DNA of 64,000 bases from Monarcha castaneiventris obscurior. Its lineage: Eukaryota > Chordata > Aves > Passeriformes > Monarchidae. This document shows positions 1-25,110 of this stretch, piece after piece. The stretch's first letter is position 1. The number at the start of each line of letters is the position of its first letter. A program made the translations under genes and the position numbers. The stretch lies in NCBI GenBank assembly GCA_026261815.1, contig JAMPIT010000417.1, forward strand, positions 8,837,501-8,901,500. Reading direction: 5' to 3'. The notes under the pieces are model-generated. The model was given only the letters and a program-made list of their open reading frames with translations. It did not search any database and was not told where the DNA came from.

Positions 1-123
1 AGTGCTGCAATGTTTAAAACTGCAACTGTGGAACAGAGCAGCACAGAACTTCTCTTAAGATGCATTGCTAAGTGCTTTGGTAAACTGGAGCTTGTCTTAT
101 TTCTGGCTTTGCATCCAATGTAG
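1..123 (+). other. MYH9: MYH9 intron 21, 3' end
   Basis: The window opens inside an intron, and the acceptor AG is at 122-123. The upstream exons lie outside the window. Confidence 0.85.
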
Positions 124-13845
<13,722 letters not shown>

Positions 13846-14458
13846 GTCCTCCCATTTGACCCAGGTTACACGTGAGGGAGTGACCCATCTACCCTCCCCT
13901 CTTCCATTGGACTTTCAGCAAATCCTCTCCTCCTAAATTGGCTGGGGATCTGCAGAGCAAGCCCAGGTCTGTGGATCTGGAGCCATCGGGCATCTGTGTT
14001 CCTAGTTTTCTCCTCTTTCCAGTTTCCTAATCCTCTTTGTATTTAATGCCAAAGAGTCAGGGCTCTGAAATTTGACCAGCAGTTTGGCCACTGCAAAGGC
14101 CTGTAGAACTGTCTGTGCCATGTCTGCTGGTAAATCCTTACACAGTTTGGAGGGAGTGGGGTTAGGGAAAGATTATTTTTGCTGTAAATCTCCTTTTGTC
14201 TCCAGTTCTAGCTGCAGGGAAGCTTCTTCCTGTATTCTTTCCCCTCCCTCTTCGTTTGCTTTCGGCAATCATGTTCAGTGACCTCAGACTTCTGCCTCTT
14301 TTAATCTGCCCACCCATGTGGTTTGGGAGCAGTTTCAGGAAAAACGGTGTGCTTTGGCCATGGCAATTTGCCCTTTCTTCTTTCATGTGTTTCCAGGGAG
14401 GGCTGAAGAGGGAAACTCCTCTTGGGACCGGTTACCTGGAGGATTTGCCAAAGTTGTC

Positions 14459-14545
14459 TCTTTTTTTTTTTTTTTTTTTTTTTTCCCTTATGTCTTTTTT
14501 TTTTCCCATTTTTATTCTTTTTTTCTCCCTCCTTCTTTTTCCTGT
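14459..14545 (+). repeat. Pyrimidine tract with T24 and T10 in the MYH9 3' UTR
   Basis: There are 24 T at 14461-14484, then CCCTTATGTC, then 10 T at 14495-14504, then more C/T-rich sequence. In the mRNA this is a long U tract. It could bind poly-U or PTB-type proteins, but it may simply be an unstable homopolymer. Confidence 0.9.
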
Positions 14546-14934
14546 CTGGACAGATCTCTGAAGTGCAATGTTGTCCTGTTAGTGTCTCTGCCTCTGAGCG
14601 GTTTCATCTAAGGTAGTGTGGACCAGTAGTTAATGACAGGCTGGGGGAGCAGAGCAATGTCCTTGTGCTTGTCCAAGAATCTCTGGGGGACCAAATATAT
14701 TTAATGGTAATAGACAGAATCTAGAGGAATTTAATAGGGTAGTGGGCAGAGGGTGGGGATAAGGGGAGGGAAGTTCCTCTTATTGACATGTCCAAGCCTC
14801 TTGCACCTGCTCTGTAACCAGGGGTTGGGATTAGTTATTGTGCACCATTGACTAAGAGTATATTAAAAACCCTTTAATCTGCACAGATATATGTAAGGCC
14901 TTTGTATTTCTTGTAATAAGTAATTAAGAAAAAA

Positions 14935-14940
14935 AATAAA
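14935..14940 (+). terminator. MYH9: Proximal poly(A) signal AATAAA, MYH9
   Basis: AATAAA inside an A-rich run, followed by GGTCTTTATCACTGCC. It would give a 3' UTR of about 1.1 kb. Use is not proven. Confidence 0.5.
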
Positions 14941-15187
14941 GGTCTTTATCACTGCCTTTCTCTCGGGACCATGGTTATATATAGATAGTCTTTACTTTTC
15001 TACACCGTACACTGGTTGCTGGATTTACCTGTATTCTTAACCATATTGTATATGCTGCATTTAGACCTACTTATGAGCAAAAGTAAAATTTAAATATGAA
15101 GCACCATACTGTATGCCTGAAGCGCCCTAATGCAGGAGCCTCCTGTCCCAATTGCTGTCACAGAAGAATTTAAATTTTTTTTTATAT

Positions 15188-15193
15188 AATAAA
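15188..15193 (+). terminator. MYH9: Middle poly(A) signal AATAAA, MYH9
   Basis: AATAAA after a T-rich and TATATA stretch, followed by AGTGCCTTAGCATGTG with TGTGTGTC shortly after. It is a plausible alternative site. Confidence 0.5.
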
Positions 15194-15270
15194 AGTGCCT
15201 TAGCATGTGCCTCAGCTGTGTGTCACCACTACAGTCAGTAATGGTTTACTGGTGCTCCACTGATGTTACC

Positions 15271-15276
15271 AATAAA
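15271..15276 (+). terminator. MYH9: Distal poly(A) signal AATAAA with TG-rich downstream element, MYH9
   Basis: AATAAA followed about 20 nt later by a (TG)n run at 15296-15312, the classic layout of a strong cleavage and polyadenylation site. Cleavage is expected near 15290-15295, so this is probably the main MYH9 end. Confidence 0.75.
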
Positions 15277-15312
15277 GATTATCCATGTGCTGCAGTTGTG
15301 TGTGTGTGTGTT

Positions 15313-18090
15313 GCCCTTCCCTCGGTTTAGTGAAGACCCTGCGCGGCCCTGGAAACTCTGCTTTTTGTTACATTTTTGCCAGAAATTAAATAAGGAACTT
15401 GTGCCCCTATTTTGGTCTTTCTGGCCCCTTGCAGTGCCCCAAGTGCATTCTGGCCCTACAGCCAGGGCATGAGAAGCTGGAGTGCAACCCCAGCAGCTCC
15501 AAACCCTGAGCTCATCCCTCCCATCCCAGGCTGGCAGAGATTTAGACCTTGCTGAGAAACTCTGAGCTGGGAGCTGCGGTCAGGCCTGGGTAGCAGGGAT
15601 GGGGAGGGAGCTGCTGGCGCTCACCATGAAGGGCCTGTGCTGCCAGCAGGGGCTGCTGCCAGGGCAGCGCTGGCAAACCAGGAGCAGGGAGGGTGCAGCT
15701 TACAGGAAACTCCTCCCTGGGGAGCCCCAGTGGCTGCTGCTCCCAGAGGGCGGCGTTTCTGTCTAACCAGATGTTGGGAGGGGAAAAGTGTTCTCGTTAA
15801 GAAACTTCAGTGTAAGTAGGAGTTTAAAAGCCAAGGGGGGTGCAGAAGGAGCAGGCAGGGTTAGCCATGTGCTGCTGCACCAGTTGGGTGCAGTCCCATT
15901 ATAAAGGGTCGGTTGTGAACGAGCTACTTTTGAAGTTGTGTTATCACGGGCTTTGGGTTTTGAAAGCCTGGACAGGGATGAAGGCAGGGATGTGGGTTTG
16001 TGATGTGTGGAATACAGGCACTGCTGTGCTGATGTCCTGCACAGGGGCTGTTAAAAACAGGATTGCACTTAGTGTCATCTGGGAGTTATGGCTCAGCTGC
16101 CTCAATCTTTTCCCAGAGTGTTTTGCAGAAGCTTGCAGGGTATCTCTGAGACCAGTGTGCCCTTTAAATTGCATAGAAATTGCTTTCCAATCATGGGATC
16201 AACTTGAAATGGCACCGCTGGCCAGGCACTGCAGTGATCCAGAGCAGAACCTGTGTGCTGCTGGTGTGATGACCCTTTAAAGCTCAGGCTGCTTTTTGTG
16301 TCCTTAGCCTTGAGCTGCTTGGCTGCTGCTCTGTCCTGTGCAAGATGGAAAGAGGCTTGTGGCTCTTTTTTTTTTTTTTTTTTAACTGGCACAGTATTTT
16401 TCTTCAGCTTTCCACTTTTTTGTGCATCCCCATGGAAGGGAAAAAATTAAGTCTCCTACTCTCCATTTTCTGCTTTGCAGAGTGCAACCTTGAGCTAGGA
16501 GATTCTCATGGCTTCAGATTAAGTTGTTCTTCTGTGGCTCTCCAGAGCTGCTAAATGTTTCACAGTGGTTTTTCCTGGGATTTTGGGGATGGTCTGACTA
16601 AGTGAATGGTCACAAGGGCTGTAATAAGAGTGGAAAAGAGACGGAGCTGGAACCTTCTCTGTGGACCCTACAGAAAACTGGTTCCTGGAAGTTGTTGCTG
16701 GAGCTGTGTTTGTTGTCTGCACCCTCTGGCCTCAGGGCTGATCCCAGCAGGGGTTGGAAGGGTCTGAATCAGCGGGAAGGGCATAGAGAAACTTTGAGGA
16801 GATGCAAGGGATGATGAAGCTGATTAGAAACATTCCTGTCCTTGCACTGGGCCATTCTGCTGGGAGAACTGATTGGCAACGGGATCCTTCCATGTAATAA
16901 AAAAAAAGCCTAAGAAAGAAAAAATATTAAATTGGTGCAGGTTACAGTGTGTCCCTCACAGGCCATTGCAACAGCAGAACCGAGGGGCAGAGCAAGGAGC
17001 CCAGCCCCAGCCTCTGGGAAATGGAGGTAAATCACCAGAGCTGCAGCATCATCCTGTGCAAAGAGCTGCCTTTCCTGGGGAGCTGCGTGCTCTGCTTGCT
17101 CCTGCTGCAGCTTCCCCCAGGGCAGGGCAAGGACAGTGGCCATTAGAGCCAGCTCCAGCTGGGTTCCCGGGCACAGCAGCATTGACCTGCCACATTCGGG
17201 ATTTAGCTCTCTTCCATTTCTTCTGCAAATTGATTCAAGTACCACTTAATGAAAATGGAGAATGAGGGTGCAGATTCAATGGCTGTGGAGTGGGATTCCT
17301 CAGTTGACAGGCTGCTGGAGTGGGAGAACTAAGGTGAAAATCTGCAGCTTTGCCTGCCTGGGGGCTGTGGGGGAGGTCTCAGAGCAGTGGTTTGAGTGAT
17401 CTGAAAATAAAATGCAGGCTGCTGCAGCCCAGCTAGAGGCCAGGCAGCTCAGCCTGTTCTGGAGATGCTAGAGACACTATTCCCAGTTCCAGGACAGAGC
17501 TAGTACTAGTGGATAACTGCTGTCTGTTTGGATGTAATTTTGCCTTTCCCCTGATGCTTTAGCAGTGGGGGTGAAAGCAGAAGGAAAAGGATAGCAGAAA
17601 AACCAAACCAAAACCTTTTTTGTCCTAAATTTGTAACTCCTATCCTTGCTACCATTTCAGGCCTGGGTGGCTGAGCAGACGTGCAGCAAGAGGAAAAGCA
17701 AAATGTGAAATGTCTTGAGCAAGGATGGTCTGGCACGTGAGAGGAGAGGCTCAGGGAGCTGGCTCCCTGTGCTGGGGCAGCCTCCCTCTCTGAGACTTTG
17801 AGTTTGGGTAAAACGTACAGAGAAGGACACCAAAAAGCCAATGAGGTAAAAGTACAGCTACTTTTGGGACTGGGCTTGGTTGTGCAGGAGCAGCACTGAG
17901 GACAGGCTGCCTTCTCCACTCCCCTACAGCAGCTGAGGGTGCGTGCAGGCAGCAGAGGCCGTGGGACACGTGCCCTGCAGGAGAGTCTGCCTTGGAGGTT
18001 TCACTATTGCTCAGCTCTCCAGCCCTGAGGAAGAGTGAGGGAGGAAGTGGAGGACTGAGGATGATGGAGTGGTTGGCCTTGCAATGCCGT
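15313..18090. other. Intergenic, no gene seen
   Basis: Unique-looking DNA with a T run near 16367-16383. Several open frames occur on both strands, but none has splice context, a recognisable protein or codon bias. I support no gene here. Confidence 0.7.
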
Positions 18091-18094
18091 GTTA

Positions 18095-18190
18095 CTCATA
18101 GTGTGGCTGCTTGCTGCTAATTAAGCTGGAATTACACTGTGAATGGCTTAATTCACTACAGCCCTAATTGACTTCTGATGGAATTTGTGC
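18095..18190. promoter_or_regulatory. Candidate conserved non-coding element (homeodomain-type words)
   Basis: A short AT-rich block contains CTAATTAAGC, GGCTTAATTC and CCTAATTGAC within 80 bp of more GC-rich surroundings. Such clusters of TAAT cores are typical of developmental enhancers. This is inferred from composition and motifs only. Confidence 0.3.
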
Positions 18191-21100
18191 AGGGTCTCAT
18201 GGAAGTGGGTGTTGTGGCAGGGTGTATCACTCGGGACAAATAGATCCTTAGGCTCCTTTTTAGGAGAAGAGCCATCACTCAAATCCCTGACCTCATTTAA
18301 GACTGAGCTTGAAGCAGGGCTCTCTGGCCAGAAAAAGTCTCACAAGACATAAAGTTCTGGTGGCAGGGAGTGGTGGTGCCAGTCGAGAGATTTGCCTGGA
18401 AGTGCAGGGATGCTGCACTGTGCAGCCAAGAGATGTGGGGCAGCCTCCACCAGTTCTGTGGGTGAAGCGAGGACTTGGTGGAGAAAAGAAAAGGAGAAAG
18501 GGAAAAAAAAATACAACAAACCCTTGGAGCTGTGATCAAAGGAACTTCCTGCTTTTCATTCCCACTGTATCCAGGGAAACATCTCCCTATGTTGCCTTAT
18601 AAAGAAACAGCATCACACCAGATCTGAGCCCACCTTTCACTTTTCCTCCCCCAAACTCCTGGCACTGAGGCGTTCCTGGTGCAGCAGCAAGGGAAGCACC
18701 TTTTCTCCTAGCCCAGGTTCTTCCCTTCCAGATGCTTTACTCAGTCCTGAGCTGTCCCTGGGATTTGAGAGGACCCTGGCAAAACTTCCCAGCCCTGCAA
18801 GCTGCTGGATGGATGCAGCCTGCCCAGGCCAGTGGGCATGTGTTGAAAGCTTGTTTCGTTTCCTTCTCAGCACTTCCCCATGGCAGCCGAGAAGGCCAGG
18901 GGGGCTGCATGCACTGTGTCCGTGCTGCCAAGTCCATCCTGGGTTGGAGCTGACCCTGTTTCTGCCTCCCAAAGCTTGCCCAGTGGCTGGTGCAGGTGCA
19001 AGGAGCTCAGCTCCGGAGGAGAGACCGGCTCCAGCCTCACGCGAGGCTCTCTGCTTGCCTAAGTATTAAAATGTCATCGCTAGGAACTGCAGCAGGCTTT
19101 GAAGCTGAGGCTATCAGCACAGCCAAAACAGGTTTTAATAGGGTAACACAGCCCAATTTGCTGTGCAGGCTTTTGATCCTGTGGGCTGTCGATGTGCTTG
19201 TGCAGCTCACAGCTCGCCAGCTCATCATTTTCGGAAGCACGAGGCACCCGGCTGTCTTGCCCTGATGTGTCCTTGTGGGTAAGGCACGGATAAAGCTCTT
19301 GATCAGCTTTTGCTTGAAGCTCAGCTCACCATTTTCCTCTCACCTGGGAAGTTTCTGGGAGGCGACTTCAAGGACGTGGCTTATGCTCCAGCCTGGGTCT
19401 GCAGACAAACTGCAGCGGGACCCCACACGAGGAAAAGTGCCAGGTTTGTGCTGTCTGTGTTTATTCAGGCCCCTGCTGTGAGGCTGGAGGAGATTTATCT
19501 GCATCCCAGGACCTCTCCTTTGCTAAGGGAAGTGCTCCCTTCTCTGCTGCAGCCAAGGAATTTGGTTCAGAGTAGGGATGGCCAGCACGGCTGGCAGCCC
19601 TGCTGCACTGGAGGATAACACAGAGTATCTCCACAGCGTAGGAGGAAATTACAAAGCCCCACCTACCTCAGAGGTCCTTTGCCTGCACCAGAGCTGCTTG
19701 AACAGAAAAGCCAGCGGGGCTGGGCCCAGCACCTGCATTTGTGGGGCTGACTGGTGCAGAGCAGGCGGCCCCACTGCCACCAGTGCAGGTGTCAGGACGT
19801 GGGTGGGGCCAGCATTCCAATGGCCAAGGATGTGTCACCATGTGCAGCGTGCCCTGCAGGACTGGTCCTCTCACAGCCCTAAACACAGCAGAGCTGTAGA
19901 GGGACACTGAGGATGAGCCAAGTCTGGCAACACAGCCCCTTGAAGGGACCTGACTGGTTTGCTTTGGGCAGAGGATGAAAGTGGATTAAGGAGAAAATCA
20001 CAGAGGGAGACCAGATAGCAGCTTCTCTGTGGTTCCTCTCCCATAACCTGGGAGCAAAGAGATATGTGATGGAGAGAGGAAGCAGGCACCCAGTCCATGC
20101 ACATGGGGTGTGGCAGGGGAAGAGCTGTGCCTGGGATTATCCTGCAGGATCATTTCAAAGCAGCCTCTCTCCAAAGCAAGATTTCACGGTCCTGATCCCC
20201 TGGGTGAACAGAGCAGTTGTTCCCTGCTCTGCTGTCCAGGATCTGGCAGATCAGTCCCCCAAAATCTTCCCTCTGCATTCCCCTGGCACCTCTCTGAGCT
20301 GTGCTAGAGGTTGCCTGCTCTCCGTAGGGCCGCAGTGCCTATGGCTTGCCCAGCAGGAGAGGCTGCCTCACGACACTGCCACGAACTATTAAAAGCAGCA
20401 AGATGATTAAAATAAACTGTCATGGGACATTCACTCCTAACAGAAAGCATGAGCTGGATTCTGTCATTTCCCAGGAAAGTTAATCGGTGTTTGCAGGCTG
20501 CCATGAAGTTGGGAGGCACTGGGGCAGTGCTGGTGGGAGGCTCCCCAGGCTCATTTCTCTGCTGGCAAGGTGTGTGTGGGCAGCAGCACTGCTGTGGGCA
20601 GCTGGCTCCGTTTTTCCCTGTCAAACAAAGCCTTTTCCTGGCCACCGGGGTGGAATAAGCAAACACCTCCCAGCAGGCGCCGTGGAGGGAAGAGCTGGGA
20701 CTGGAAACGCCAGTGCTCTCCTCCTGGACGTGGCAGAGCCTGGGCTGTGCTGCAGAGGGGTGAGAGGTGCTTGGGTGGGAGCCCATGGGGCACCTCTTGG
20801 TCTCAGTCCCGCTTGCTGGGACAGCCCACCGAGGCAGAGAGCGCTCCCTGTGAATTGTAGCGGGTTAGTTGCACTTTCATCCACCCTGGGGCCAGCCAGA
20901 AGAGCCCACAGCTCCCTTCTGCACTCCATTTCCTCCAGCACAGGTCAGAGATTCCCTGAGAATCTTCCAGCTGATCCCAGCAACAGGGCCCCTGCCTCTA
21001 TGCAGGCAGGTAACCCCACCACTGCTGCTAAAAAAGAGGCCATTAGGCTCCTGTTTAGGCTGGGGGTAAATCGATTGCTGCTGCCCAGAGACCTGCGCTG

Positions 21101-21850
21101 GGGAGCAGCACAGACACCCCCTCCCAGGTTTCCCAGTCCTCCTCACCCTGCTGAAACTGGGGACACACCTTGTGTGTGCAGGACTGACCTGTCCTGCAGG
21201 TGAGATCAAACCAAGCAGCAGAGATGTTGCACAGGCAGGAAAATTTTGCTCTGACATAATTTGTTCCCTTTACCTGCTTAGCTTTTGGATTCTGCCTTTT
21301 CTTTTTGTGTTGCAACTGGCACAGCCCCTCTTGCTAACCTGGGCGGTTACTGTGCCAGGGATTGCTCCCACGTGGTTTTGATGCTACTGCTTTCTGGTTT
21401 TCTTGAGCAGTGAATAGATAAAATATTTACTGTCTTTTCTCTTTTTTATCTTTATTCTCCTCTCCTGTCTTTTCTGAACTACCCAGCAAATCCTTTGATG
21501 CCAGAGTCAGTCACAGCACAACATTTCACAGAAAATAAGTGCTCATGGCAATTCCTGCTCTGCAATTTAAACTTCTGTCCTCTTTAAAAAAAAAAAAAAA
21601 AGTAAAATCTGGGGACATGAGGATCTGGTAGATCTGGTAGGATCCTGCTGCTAAATTATTTCCTTAGAGGATGGCGTGGAAAGTGTGGATGGAGAATACC
21701 AGCTGCGACTGATGGACTGGGATGTGTTCAAAAATTAAGTATCTCAGAGAACTAATGAAGAATGGTTTCGGCTGAAGAAATTTCTCGTGGGTTGAAAGCT
21801 GGAGGAAAGAGATGAATTAACAAGGACAGAGCAGGTGAAAGGGGCTGCCT
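18191..21850. other. Intergenic, GC-rich, no gene seen
   Basis: GC-rich sequence with many overlapping open frames on both strands, the longest 238 codons at 20487-21203. The frames overlap one another, have odd composition (Pro, Ser, Gly, Cys) and match nothing I know. An A16 run occurs near 21586. Confidence 0.65.
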
Positions 21851-21854
21851 TATT

Positions 21855-22015
21855 TATTTCCGAAGCACAGCGAGACTCGATGTGTACTTACCTGTGTTGA
21901 TTATGAGCCCCGCTGAGCTTGATTATAATTCGCTCTCCGGGGCGAGCGTGCTGCGCTCGGCAGCAGGGAGGAAGTGCAAAAGGAATTTGTCTGTGCCAGG
22001 ATGAAATGTGATTAC
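21855..22015. promoter_or_regulatory. Candidate conserved non-coding element
   Basis: Contains TTGATTATGAG and TTGATTATAATTCGC next to a CpG-containing block (CTCTCCGGGGCGAGCGTGC), then GTGATTACTGG. The mix of homeodomain-type words and local CpG stands out from its surroundings. Motif-based inference only. Confidence 0.3.
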
Positions 22016-24230
22016 TGGCTGCACGCTGCAGCAGGGGCTTGTTTCTGAGGGTTGGGGATCCCACAGCTCTCAGGTATCCTTTGAGTGCTAAAGCACTTGA
22101 GGGAAGTTTATTTTTTTGCCCTGTCTCTGACTGGTTTGGTGCTGCGACACCGAAGCTGACACTCGGTCACAGCACGGAGCTGACAGTGTGAGGGGATTGC
22201 TTTAAAACAAAGCAACAGCTTGGTAATAGCTTTATATGAAAGGGAGAGCTTTGCTATAAACTAATTCTAAAGCAGCTGCCCCACAGCCATGGAGGAGCTG
22301 GAAACTGCTTTAACAGTGGTTTTAGTTGGAGCTTGAGCAGTTTATGGAAGGAGTTACCTGGCCTGATGTCTGTGCTAGCAGAGCTCTGGGCTCAGTGACA
22401 CAGGACAGCCACAGGCAGCCCGAGCAGGGATTTTGGGGATGCTGCAGAGGGATTTAGGGTACGCTGCAGAGACCTCAGTGGGTTGTGGGGAAGAAGAGGG
22501 CTGAGCAGAGGCAGGGCAGTGAGCCTTGGCTTGTAGGTTCACACTCCTGGTAGTTCTGGAGCCTTCAACGAGGTTTTGGCAGTGGAGGGGTGAGTTTGCT
22601 CCTGCTCACAGTCTGAACTTCTGGCTCTCATTTCTCCTCCTCTCCCTTCCCCTACTAATGTCTCCCAAGGGAAAGTTCCTGCTGCAGTAAAGGGGAGGAA
22701 AAGACAAATCACAAAAGCAGAGGGCTGGGGGATGCCGGGCGGGCGGGGCAGCAACTCCAAGGGGCCGGCCTGCTGGAGCAGACTCAGGAATGCTGGTGAG
22801 GGAGTGGCAGTGGGGACAGACGGCCCCCGCCACTCCACCCATCCAGGCTTGGGTTCCCATCGGTCCAGGCCAGTGGGAAGCACAGGAGATGGAAGTGGAG
22901 GATGTGCCCCCGAATCTCCAGCGGCTTTCTAACAGCAGGAGGCTGTTGGAGATCCCAGGAGGCTCCTTTGGGACCCAGCATCGGGCACTGTGCCTGGTGG
23001 TAGGCGGCCAGAGCAGCCCCCTCCGGGCGGGGTGAGCAGCTGGAGGAGATGAAGGCCCTGGGAGAGGCACCGAGGAGGGGGATGAGGGGTGAGCAGCCTG
23101 CAGGAAGCAGCCCCTGGAGGAGCAGAAAGGAGCAGTGCTGAGGCTTTCTTAAACCTTTCCATGTGTGTGTGTGCACACGAGTGTTTGTGTGTGAGCATAC
23201 ACATGTATGTACCTTATATATGGGCTTAAACTGCCATATGTGTGCAGGTCTGCACCAAGTAGAACGAGGATGTTATCCAGCATAAAGTCTGTCACAGGAG
23301 TTTTTTAAGTAACCTCTAAATACATCCAGCAAACTGAGGAAACTCAAATTGTGTATTTGCTAAGTGTATGAGGTAAGAGCTGTACAGCTGGGGCACCCAA
23401 ACAGGCTGGTGGCTGGAAAATGGATATCAAGGGGAGAAAAAGACTTTAAAAATCACTGTAAGCAGGTCCAGGAGATAAAACTGCAGTGACTCCTTCAGAA
23501 TGGCATGGTTATAGCCTCGTACCACAATTACATTTATTTGGGTGCCCTACCTGTGCATTCTCACTGCTGAAGAATGCACTCAGACTGCTTCCAGCTTTCC
23601 CCTCTGTTGTAAATTGCTGGAATTTATAGCACTTACCTGGGAGACTGTGGTGATTTCCTCGTTCCATATTTAACCCGTGTTACCCAAACCACCTAAACTC
23701 CATCTGAGTGCAAGTTGCATGAACAGAAGTAGTATTAATAAAGTCAGAGGCAAATCTCTGGAGGGAGTGGCCAGCATGCGATGGTTATCCTGAGTCATAC
23801 AGCTGATTTCTGGGTCAGCCAGACCCTACAGCACAGGGCTGCTATCCCCGGCCAGCTCCAGTGTCACTCGGGCAGGGATTTCCACCACGGTTTTATCATC
23901 AGCTTCGCAGAGCTGTGGATATCCCTTTCCGAATTTTGCATGGGATGGTAACGTTTCATTTTGCTTTGAATCTCTAGCCCTGAGCACCTTCCAAATGGCT
24001 GTTCAGCAGGCAGGAATAGGAGAAGGGGCTGGAAAACATGACTAAATAAGGCTGTGTTTCTGGTTGCTACAGACTGCGGGATTAGCGGCCCCTTCTTGCC
24101 AGCAGCCACAGCTGAAGTTCCAAAGGTTTGAGGATCACTGAGGGGAGCTATAGTCCAGCCCTCTCCCTGCCTGCTTTTTTTTTTTTTTAATTTTTTTTTT
24201 GTTTTGTTTTCCACAGAGAAATCTGCAACC
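22016..24230. other. Intergenic, no gene seen
   Basis: Includes a GC-rich patch (about 22730-23060), a short TG-rich stretch (23160-23210) and T-rich runs at 24173-24200. No gene supported. Confidence 0.65.
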
Positions 24231-24529
24231 TATTTTGTGGGCTAGCAAACTTGGCACCCTCCAGCTGCCTATAAAATTGCATTAGGCATTTATATTTCCT
24301 GTAGTAGATTATGTGTTGTCTGGCTTTTGGACGATTCCGGGCGAGAGGCTTAGCCTTTTTTTTTTTCCAGGGGGCCTACAAATTGCATTTGAAATAATTT
24401 CATCTTCTTGGGGGTAGGAGAACACTGGCAATCAGCAGGGTAGACGGATGTGTTCCGAGGAAGATGTAGGCAGCTTCCCTGCCTGTTCTGGATGTGTGCA
24501 AGGCACAGGCACCAGAGTCCTCGCCTTGT

Positions 24530-25110
24530 CCACGAGCACGTCAATAACCTCATTGATTGCAATGATATTTCTCATGCTTAAAGTTAAGCAAGTGCTTAAA
24601 TGTCACACTGAATCACAAGCGAAGGATTTCTTCGCCCTCTTGCAGTCAGTTGTCTTGACCCAGCTGGCTCCGTGTGCCCGCACACATCGGGAGTTTATCT
24701 GAAATCTTAGTGTTTATGCAGATGTAGCATACATGGGGGATTTTCTTTACAAACTGGGGGTTGACTTACTTTATAAATATCCTCTTGGCTCATATACAGA
24801 GTATTTATTGTGCTTTACCACCCTTTTCTAATTTGGATCTGAAGCCAAGGAGGCAGTAACTATTTTTAGAGTGGAGAAATCACACTGAAAAAAAAAAAAA
24901 CGGAAAAGTATATTTTCAAATCTTATTTGAAATCTGTGCTGTATCAGCAGCAAATAGCGTTATGAAAGGGTAAAATCAGGTTGCAAGTGCTTATTGGTAC
25001 AATGTTACCATAAATTCACAGAGCACTTTCCTGTAAGAAGGAAAATCGATCAACTTTTACAGCAAATGTACAATCTCAGGGCACGATTTTGGAGTCATGT
25101 TTATGTGAGT
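24530..25110. promoter_or_regulatory. Candidate regulatory block with a perfect MEF2 motif
   Basis: An AT-rich, low-repeat block. CTATTTTTAG at 24860-24869 is an exact MEF2 consensus. Words such as AACCTCATTGATTGCAATGA (24547-24566) and CAATGTTACCATAAATTCAC look like slowly evolving non-coding DNA. Whether it serves MYH9, RBFOX2 or neither cannot be told from sequence. Confidence 0.3.

Larger units (their letters stand above)
13846..15293 (+). other. MYH9: MYH9 3' UTR
   Basis: Non-coding tail of the last exon, about 1.45 kb, close to the length known in mammals. It contains a long pyrimidine tract (14459-14545) with 24 consecutive T, AT-rich stretches, and three AATAAA signals at 14935, 15188 and 15271. 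The 3' end is inferred from the last signal and the TG-rich downstream element. Confidence 0.8.

Noticed and set aside
20487..21203. A 238-codon open frame in the intergenic region
   Set aside because: GC-rich DNA with several overlapping frames on both strands, no recognisable protein, and no promoter or poly(A) context.
23211..23222. CCTTATATATGG as an SRF CArG box
   Set aside because: It has eight A/T bases between CC and GG, not six, so it does not fit the consensus.
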